Shown in pieces: positions 60,001-64,000 of a stretch of 64,000 bases of DNA. Made by a program: the position numbers and the translations under genes. Position 1 is the stretch's first letter, and every line of letters starts with the position of its first letter. Source of the DNA: Pseudorasbora parva (taxonomy: Eukaryota > Chordata > Actinopteri > Cypriniformes > Gobionidae); NCBI RefSeq assembly GCF_024679245.1, contig NC_090179.1, positions 1,275,501 through 1,339,500 of the forward strand, read 5' to 3'. The notes below the pieces were generated by a model. That model did not search any database, was not told the origin of the DNA, and saw only the letters and a list, made by a program, of their open reading frames with translations.

Positions 60001-63000
60001 CAATGAGCCTTGGCCGCCCATGACCCTGTGGCCGGTTCTCCACTGGTCCTCTTGGAGCACTTTTGATAGATACTGACCACTGCAGACCGGGAACAGCCCA
60101 CAAGAGCTGCAGTTTTGGAGATGCTCTGACCCAGTCGTCTAGCCGTCTCAATCTGGCCAAACTCGCTCAAATCCTTACGCTTGCCCATTTCTCCTGCTTC
60201 TAACATCAACTCTGAGGATGAAATGTTCACTTGCTGCCTAATATATCCCACCCACTAACAGGAGCCGTGATGAACAGATCATCAGTGTTATTCACTTCAC
60301 CTGTCAGTGGTCATAATGTTGTGGATGATCAGTGTATATTCACATGGAAAACAGCTGTTTTGCATTGCAATAATATGTCACAATATTACAGTTGTTGCTG
60401 TATTCTTGGTCAAATGCTGTGAAATGAAGAGACTTCTTTTAAAAGCTTTTTTTGTTAATCTTGCTGACCGCCAGCTTTTGATGAAGTGTTGGCCTGTGTG
60501 GCTCTATGAACCTCGGCTTTATTGATGTCATATTCACTGGGGAATAGTGCCATGCACCAGAAACAAAAAAATGACACATTTGACAATTCTCACATTACAT
60601 GCTGGATTCTTATAAACCTGTCGGTGTTGAAGTTTAGCGCTGGTCATTTAGAAAAGAGAGAGTAATAAAGCTAGAGGACGTGAGTGCTGTGAGTCAGATG
60701 TGACTGATCACTGGTCAGTGTGCAAATCTGGCACAGGACGGAGAAGACAAACTCACAGTAGCCGCTCTCTGGACAGTCTCCTGGGGGTGACAAGCTCATA
60801 TTTGGGATTCTGTGAGGGGGGAAAAGTTGTATGTAAGCATTAAATTCATCAGCAGTAGTTAATAGGCCAGTCCGTCCATCAAGTAGCTTTTCAATGTTGT
60901 AAAACAGACAGTTCTGAAAGCTTAAAGGGTTAGTTCAACCAAAAATGAAAAGTATCCTATGATTTACTCACCCTGAACCCATCCTAGGAGTACACGACTT
61001 TCTCCTTTCAGACTATTTATTCTGTTGTCAGGATGCAGATAACTGTAGTATAACACTCTGTGTCATTCTGTTATTCATATGAACTCTCTCACAGACTGAA
61101 CTGAAAACCATCTATCCGTCCATCCATCTGTACTTTAGTCTGCCTGTACTTCTGTCTGTCTATACCTTAGTCTTTCTATCTATCTATACTTCTTTCCGAG
61201 CTTTATAATGGTAGTGAATGGGGAACAATATTTTGATTCCAAAAAAAGTGCCTCCATCCATCATAATGTGGATTTCGATAGAAGAGAAGAGGAGCTTGAG
61301 ATTGTTTGAACCGCGAGAGGCGTCAGGCGTTACTCTTTTTGGCACAAATCGTCTTGCGTAGGGAATTTCAGTAAAAAAAAAAATTAAATATGGATATTTT
61401 TCTTACACAAACGCATGGCTTCGTTTCAGAAGGTCTTTAATAACCCCCTGGAGCTGTGTGAATTACTTTTATGATGGATGGCCATTTTTTAATATAACTC
61501 CCATTGTGTTCATCATAAAGAAGAAAATCATATCAACTGGTTTGAGGGTGAATCAATTATGGGTAATTTTTCATTTTAAGCCTTTTCACTAACCCTTTAA
61601 GCTACATTAATTTTGTATATACAGTATATTAGTGGATCTCAAACTGTATATCCTCTTCTTTTTCCTATCCCCCCGTGTTAATCTCCCCCCACAGGCGATA
61701 CATGCTCATGAGCTTTAATGCCATCCCATCATTAACCCGTGGGGTTTAATCTGGAGTCGGCCCACCCTCTCTAACAGCTCCAGCTCTTCTGGGAAGGCTT
61801 TCCTCAAGGTTTAGGAGTGTGTTTATGGGGATTTTTGCCCATTCTTCTAGAAGCTCATTTGTGAGGTCAGGCACTGATGTTGGACGAGAAGGCCTGGCTC
61901 TCAGTCTCCGCTCTAATTCATCCCAAAGCTGTTCTATCGGGTTGAGCTCAGGACTCTGTGCAGGCCAGTCCAGTTCCTCCACACCAAATCCTCATCCATG
62001 TCTTTATGGACCGACACTTTGTGCACTGGAGCGCAGTCATGCTGGGACAGGAACGGGCCGTCCCCAAACCGTTCCCACAAAGTTTGGAGCATGAAATTGT
62101 CCAAAACGTCTTGGTGAAGCATTCATAGTGAGGAAATGTCAGGAATGGCCTTATTGCACAGGTGTCAGCCTATCACGGCCCCACGCTTGAGTTCACTGAG
62201 CTCCTGAGAGCGACCCATTCTTTCACTAATGTGTGTAGAAGCGTCTGCCTGTGGCCATAGAAACGTATTTTTGTAGATGTGTTCCTTAAAAATATGCATA
62301 TATTTTAACGTTTGCAGTTAGGGGTGTAAGGATACACTCATGTCACGATTTGATTCATATCAACTGAACTCACGATAAGATATTTTAAGCCAACATGAAG
62401 AAGAGGGATTTTTGTGCTTTATTATTATTAAAATAATATTATTTTCTGTGTATTATTATTAGGACCCACAAATATCCCCCCCATTGCATCATTATGCATT
62501 ATATTGAAGATTATATATATAGTCGTTTAATGTAATAATGTCATTGAAACTTTATTTAATCTTTTAATGTTTGCTCTTTGACTTTAAGGAGTGTGTGTGC
62601 GCGTCAGATGATCAATACGATCTGCCACAGCGCTAATCTAAAGAAAGCTCGTCAAAATGACCGCTAGTCTTAAACTGTAAATGTTCAGCTCATCCAGCAC
62701 ATTCTGCATTTACTCTCTCGTGTTGTTTTCGTGCGTCCGTGTTTGTATGAGCGTCGCTGTAAATCTGTTCATCATAAGCCATCGTTCGTGTCTCTTCAGA
62801 AGACTTGGATTCGGATTAGACACTTGATTCCTTATTTTTACAATGCCTTTATGACATTGTTTTGGATCTTTTAAGTTTGAGAGGAATATGGACTTTAAAC
62901 GGAGAGACAGAAATCCCTCAGTAAATGTGTGTTTGGGTGAATTATACCTTATATAAATAGGTCAAATACAGCACGTTCAGCCTTGGATAAAACAACTCTA

Positions 63001-64000
63001 TATCATGAATCATATCGTTTTCATCAACGTTACATATCGTCACATTTTTATATCGCGATTTATAATTAAACGATATATCGTTACACCCGTTTGCAGTGCA
63101 CATGATTGTTTTAAACTTGTGTTTAGACCCGTGTTTCCCCCATTGTTCGACCCGACCCGTATCCGACACAGTTTGGATGTTTTTCAGCCGTTTCAGTACC
63201 GAAAGCTGTGCAGGACTCATTCAGTCCCAGTCCCTGTTCTCAGGGGTCCAGGCTCACGGTCGTAACACAAGACGTTTTTCATTTGGCTCACGTTTTCATC
63301 ACTACATCATTGCCACACTGCAGAAAATGCTCTTCTTACTCAGTCATGTTGTCTTGTTTCCAGTCTAAATATCTAACAGTTCTTAAATCAAGATGCATTT
63401 ACTAGATCAGTAAAACCACATTAGATATTTGTTCTTGTTTTGCTGAAGATCAAATCTAACTGAAGTGAGTTTTTGCTTAAGACAGGCAAAATGATCTGCC
63501 AATGGGGTGAGGAAAATAATCTTATTTCTGATTGAAATCTTGTTTCTTGTTTCCGTCCCGAACAGAAATCAGATTATTTTTCTCACCCCATCGGCAGATC
63601 CTTTTAAGCAAAAACTCACTTCATTTTGATATTTTTTTTTCTCAGAAAACAAGAACAAATATCTAATGTGGTTTTACTGATCTAGTAAATGCATCTTGAT
63701 TTAAGAATTGTTAGATATTTAGACTGGAAACAAGACAACAATACTAAAAAAGAAGAGCATTTTTTGCAGTGCAGACTTTAATTTCACAGTTTTTCACACT
63801 GAAGAATAACACTGAAGGATGAGTAGCAGACGTTTGACTGATAGTGTGTGTCTTTAGAGAGGGCTGACAGTATTGAGCCACTGCGAGCCTTGTGCTGAAC
63901 GTTATATAGGTCATGAATGCTAATATTTCCACTTTTCAATGCGCTGAAGCATTGGTTTTGTAAAAGTACTGACCTTCAGAGCTCTGCACTTCTCACAGCA
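43132..64000 (-). CDS. FIIND (ZU5-UPA)-death domain gene, 3' part
   Basis: Ten minus-strand exons (64000-63974 partial, 60809-60757, 59363-59146, 58219-57969, 54325-54182, 54006-53871, 52563-52516, 47175-47095, 46617-46326, 43213-43132) join in frame to about 443 residues. The order is a lead-in ([18 protein letters not shown]), a ZU5 half ([16 protein letters not shown] to [10 protein letters not shown]), an autoproteolysis segment, a UPA half, a charged linker ([14 protein letters not shown]) and a death domain ([20 protein letters not shown] onward). The FIIND resembles NLRP1/CARD8. Those end in CARD, whereas PIDD1 ends in DD. Taking the His of LHVKD as zero, Glu is at +9 and the cut Ser at +27, the same spacing as human NLRP1 His1186/Glu1195/Ser1213. 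P1 is Leu instead of Phe. The N-terminal sensor part is off-window. Role inferred: a self-cleaving innate-immune or cell-death adaptor. Confidence 0.85.
43291..44012 (+). mobile_element. Tc1-like element, copy A, internally decayed
   Basis: Ends CACCGATCAGGCATAACATT and AATGTTATGCCTGATCGGTG are perfect inverted repeats flanked by TA on both sides. Interior remnants on the + strand ([12 protein letters not shown], then [15 protein letters not shown]) are from a Tc1 transposase. Most of it is missing or frameshifted. A second copy is at 59895-60334. Confidence 0.9.
44013..45933. other. Downstream region without recognised genes
   Basis: AT-rich sequence between the last exon and the death-domain exon, so intron of the minus-strand gene if the terminal exon is right. 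Short open frames at 44355-44564, 44667-44876, 45014-45229 and 45639-45842 show no domain or splice support. Confidence 0.4.
45934..46221. mobile_element. Palindromic MITE, shortened
   Basis: CACTGCAAAAATGCTCTTCT to AATTGTTTGCAGTG, with much of the right arm deleted. It lies 105 bp downstream (gene sense) of the death-domain exon. Confidence 0.82.
46326..46617 (-). CDS. FIIND-DD gene, death-domain exon
   Basis: The acceptor is CTGTCCTCAG. It encodes [20 protein letters not shown], then [36 protein letters not shown] and [11 protein letters not shown]. This is the six-helix death-domain pattern: the GxxWxxxA core, LGLS..DLE, and the W of the LxxWxxR motif. Two donors are possible (after 46330 or 46326). 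The second keeps the last exon open longer. Confidence 0.88.
46664..47062. mobile_element. Palindromic MITE filling an intron
   Basis: The MITE spans 399 of the 477 bp between the death-domain exon (46617) and linker exon 2 (47095). Arms with GCTTTTCTTACTTAG and AGCATTTTTTGCAGTG ends pair across a short centre. Outside it the intron has only 32 and 46 bp. Confidence 0.88.
47095..47175 (-). CDS. FIIND-DD gene, linker exon 2
   Basis: The acceptor is CCCTCTACAG and the donor GTCCG/GTAGGT. It encodes [20 protein letters not shown], then GIDES. It is a Ser/acidic/Lys-rich, probably disordered, linker with possible casein-kinase-type sites. Choosing the first AG (CTACAG/GCAG) rather than GCAG/AAAG is required to keep the frame. 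Confidence 0.78.
47340..49711. mobile_element. Degenerate element with TGCTTTCACACCT ends
   Basis: Left GGTGCTTTCACACCTGAGCG and right CGCTTGAGGTGTGAAAGCAA are inverted. The similarity resumes internally (GTGACCCGTCAACGAAACCA on the left against the inverse of the right at about 49570-49610, near CAGGGACACAAG). It contains an 80-codon Glu-rich frame at 47669-47911 ([17 protein letters not shown] onward) and a 66-codon frame at 48939-49139. I recognise neither. The superfamily is unknown. Confidence 0.55.
50264..51182. repeat. TTTAAAGGGG-ended dispersed element
   Basis: It begins TTTAAAGGGGGGGTGAAACA and ends TTTCACCGCCGCTTTAAA, imperfectly inverted. A 152-codon minus-strand frame (51073-50615) shows no domain and is judged fortuitous. 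From 51183 to about 52130 come further unfamiliar repeat-like blocks, still in the FIIND-DD intron. Confidence 0.55.
52516..52563 (-). CDS. FIIND-DD gene, linker exon 1
   Basis: A 48-bp exon with acceptor TTTTCAG and donor GAAAG/GTAAGA. Only one frame is open, [15 protein letters not shown], and it matches the incoming phase. Confidence 0.75.
52700..52893. mobile_element. hAT-type foldback MITE with perfect target duplication
   Basis: Starts CAGGGGTCCCCAATC and ends GGGGACCCCTG. The two halves are nearly perfect inverse copies around a short centre with two copies of AATGCCTATAAATGCAT. The 8 bp on each side are identical (GTATAAAA at 52692-52699 and 52894-52901), the hAT signature. The lack of divergence indicates a recent insertion. 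Confidence 0.95.
53277..53686. mobile_element. Palindromic MITE, two-subfamily chimera
   Basis: The left arm is of the CAGTCATGTGGTCTTG subfamily. The right arm (GACTAGAAACAAGACAAAAA) is of the other. The arms pair poorly at the centre. Confidence 0.82.
53871..54006 (-). CDS. FIIND-DD gene, UPA exon 3
   Basis: The acceptor (GTGCGCAG) is reached directly from a long sense-strand (TG)n tract. The donor is AGAGG/GTACGG. It encodes [20 protein letters not shown] and [11 protein letters not shown], matching the LVWEA-type end of the UPA fold. Confidence 0.87.
54007..54181. repeat. 175-bp intron made of (CA)n plus a MITE end
   Basis: An (AC)n run covers 54012-54092 on the + strand, and 54113-54170 is an end fragment of the CCCAGAC-type MITE. 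Only about 35 bp of other sequence remain in this intron. Confidence 0.9.
54182..54325 (-). CDS. FIIND-DD gene, UPA exon 2
   Basis: The acceptor is TTGTCACAG and the donor CCTGAG/GTGTTT. The 48 codons begin [14 protein letters not shown] and include [20 protein letters not shown], like the VxxxKPPPxxPL..G.xY segment of NLRP1's UPA. Phase 0 both sides. Of the acceptor choices, only the one before GAC ATC keeps the frame. Confidence 0.85.
54558..54740. repeat. Dispersed repeat, uninterrupted copy
   Basis: GCACATTTGGGAGTCGCTCG through TTTAAAGGGACACACAC is the copy without minisatellite of the repeat at 650-755 and 2680-2730. Confidence 0.75.
54741..56128. other. FIIND-DD intron, no gene seen
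   Basis: Part of the long intron between 54325 and 57969. About 55240-55400 resembles the interior of the 27745-28137 element. The remainder is unassigned and has only short, unsupported open frames. Confidence 0.4.
56129..56865. mobile_element. Element with CCCAGCAGGCACAG ends
   Basis: CCCAGCAGGCACAGG at the left is inverted at the right as CTGTGCCTGCTGGG. Internal pieces near both ends (TTTGACGTCAAGC; ATGACGTGTGAC) suggest further imperfect inverted similarity. No transposase was seen. Confidence 0.7.
57172..57606. mobile_element. Palindromic MITE, near complete
   Basis: From CACAGCAAAATGTGCTCTTA to AGAGCATTTAGTGCAGTG, arms about 210 bp, in the intron upstream (gene sense) of the 54325 exon. 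Confidence 0.85.
57969..58219 (-). CDS. FIIND-DD gene, autoproteolysis and UPA start exon
   Basis: The acceptor is CTCTCTTTAG and the donor ATCAAG/GTGAGG. It encodes [18 protein letters not shown] (candidate His and Glu), then [11 protein letters not shown] (candidate cleavage between Leu and Ser) and [20 protein letters not shown], which matches the start of the UPA fold (HP..xFxxYL pattern). Confidence 0.87.
58479..58802. mobile_element. TTTAAAGGGATAGTTCACC foldback MITE
   Basis: The left TIR AAAGGGATAGTTCACC is matched by GGTGAACTATCCCTTTA at the right. Inner parts, CCTCAAGTTGTTCCAAACCT and its inverse AGGTTTGGAACAACTTGAGG, are also palindromic. This element type is abundant in cyprinids. 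Related halves lie at 15751-15925 and probably 60922-61600. Confidence 0.88.
58806..59000. mobile_element. TAGGGCTGCA foldback MITE (hAT-like)
   Basis: The ends TAGGGCTGCAAAAT and ATCGTGCAACCCTA are inverted. The flanking 8-mers TTAATAAG and TTAGTAAG differ at one base, consistent with an old hAT-type duplication. Confidence 0.75.
59146..59363 (-). CDS. FIIND-DD gene, ZU5 exon
   Basis: The acceptor is TGTTTCAG and the donor TAGCAG/GTACAG. It encodes [20 protein letters not shown], then the conserved GPIFDVD stretch and [10 protein letters not shown]. This order (YxC..TGLxFEV, GPxFD, PHxxCL) is the first half of NLRP1/CARD8-type FIIND domains. Confidence 0.88.
59585..59885. repeat. Decayed dispersed repeat
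   Basis: Blocks such as AGCTGGGGTCAGTATGATTT, AAGATGCATTAAATTGATCA and TGAAGACTGGAGTAATGATG are familiar from a very common cyprinid interspersed repeat. This copy is rearranged and diverged. Confidence 0.55.
59895..60334 (-). mobile_element. Tc1-like element, copy B, short
   Basis: Starts CACCGATCAGGCATAACATT, flanked by TA on both sides, and ends ATAATGTTGTGGATGATCAGTG, more diverged. A minus-strand frame (60251-60000) encodes [20 protein letters not shown] and then [20 protein letters not shown], the N-terminal helix-turn-helix of a Tc1 transposase. The catalytic half is missing. It lies 530 bp from the ZU5 exon. Confidence 0.88.
60757..60809 (-). CDS. FIIND-DD gene, lead-in exon
   Basis: The acceptor is CCCTCACAG and the donor CTACT/GTGAGT. 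The 53 bp encode [18 protein letters not shown], a basic linker just before the ZU5 fold. Confidence 0.75.
60922..61600. mobile_element. TTAAAGGGTTAG-ended MITE
   Basis: CTTAAAGGGTTAGTTCAACC at the left and CTAACCCTTTAAG at the right are inverted. GATTTACTCACCCTGAACCC and AATCAATTATGGGTAATTTT-type parts match the wider family. Confidence 0.75.
61740..62230 (-). pseudogene. Tc1-like transposase fragment (third family)
   Basis: Minus-strand frames 62122-61934 and 61982-61746 encode [20 protein letters not shown] and then [20 protein letters not shown] and [20 protein letters not shown]. This is the second Asp and the third acidic position of a Tc1-type DDE domain, with a frameshift between. 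No terminal repeats were found. Confidence 0.85.
62329..63089. mobile_element. hAT-like element with 8-bp target duplication
   Basis: Starts TAGGGGTGTAAGGATACA and ends TATATCGTTACACCCG, with imperfect TIRs. TTTGCAGT occurs directly before (62321-62328) and after (63090-63097), an exact 8-bp duplication. No transposase frame was seen, so it is probably non-autonomous. Confidence 0.8.
63318..63774. mobile_element. Palindromic MITE, complete copy
   Basis: CACTGCAGAAAATGCTCTTC to GAGCATTTTTTGCAGTG. Both arms are long and complementary, with CTCACCCCATCGGCAGA at the centre. Confidence 0.88.
63974..64000 (-). CDS. FIIND-DD gene, exon cut by the window edge
   Basis: Minus-strand donor CTGAAG/GTCAGT. 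The 27 visible bases encode CCEKCRALK in the frame of the next exon. The exon continues beyond 64000. Confidence 0.65.

Overview
The window looks like a teleost (probably cyprinid) nuclear genome. It has short vertebrate exons with GT-AG introns, dense (CA/TG)n, (GATA)n and minisatellite tracts, and many DNA-transposon remnants: Tc1, hAT-like and foldback MITEs. It also carries L1/Tx1-type LINEs and a DIRS retrotransposon. No bacterial features, tRNA or rRNA genes were seen.

Three host genes are supported by spliced, in-frame exons. (1) The last three coding exons of schip1 lie on the + strand at 16026-19329; positions 1-16025 are its upstream intron. (2) A complete il12a (interleukin-12 p35) lies on the + strand at 20582-42380. 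It has seven coding exons, 193 codons, a TATA box, a perfect NF-kB-type site and an AU-rich 3' UTR. The schip1-il12a order matches that of other vertebrates. (3) The 3' part of a minus-strand gene runs from the right edge to about 43.1 kb, tail-to-tail with il12a. It encodes a FIIND (ZU5-UPA) domain like that of NLRP1/CARD8, joined to a death domain instead of a CARD. Its His/Glu/Ser spacing matches the NLRP1 autoproteolysis triad, but the residue before the cut is Leu, not Phe. I rate this the most interesting gene in the window.

Layout: 1-3.4 kb, a dispersed repeat carrying a 34-copy 52-bp minisatellite. 3.4-8.9 kb, a nearly intact minus-strand LINE. 9-16 kb, foldback repeats, a 33-bp minisatellite and tetranucleotide arrays. 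16-19.9 kb, the schip1 3' end with a Tc1 element in its last intron. 20.5-42.5 kb, il12a. Its intron 1 holds a nested stack: a LINE inside a long-TIR element, itself broken by two DNA transposons. Intron 2 holds a DIRS element inside a MITE. Intron 5 is about 96% one 42-bp minisatellite of about 156 copies with two levels of higher-order duplication. 43-64 kb, the FIIND-death-domain gene, its introns filled with MITEs and Tc1 copies.

Functionally, il12a and the FIIND-DD gene are both innate-immunity genes side by side. I see no evidence of co-regulation beyond adjacency.
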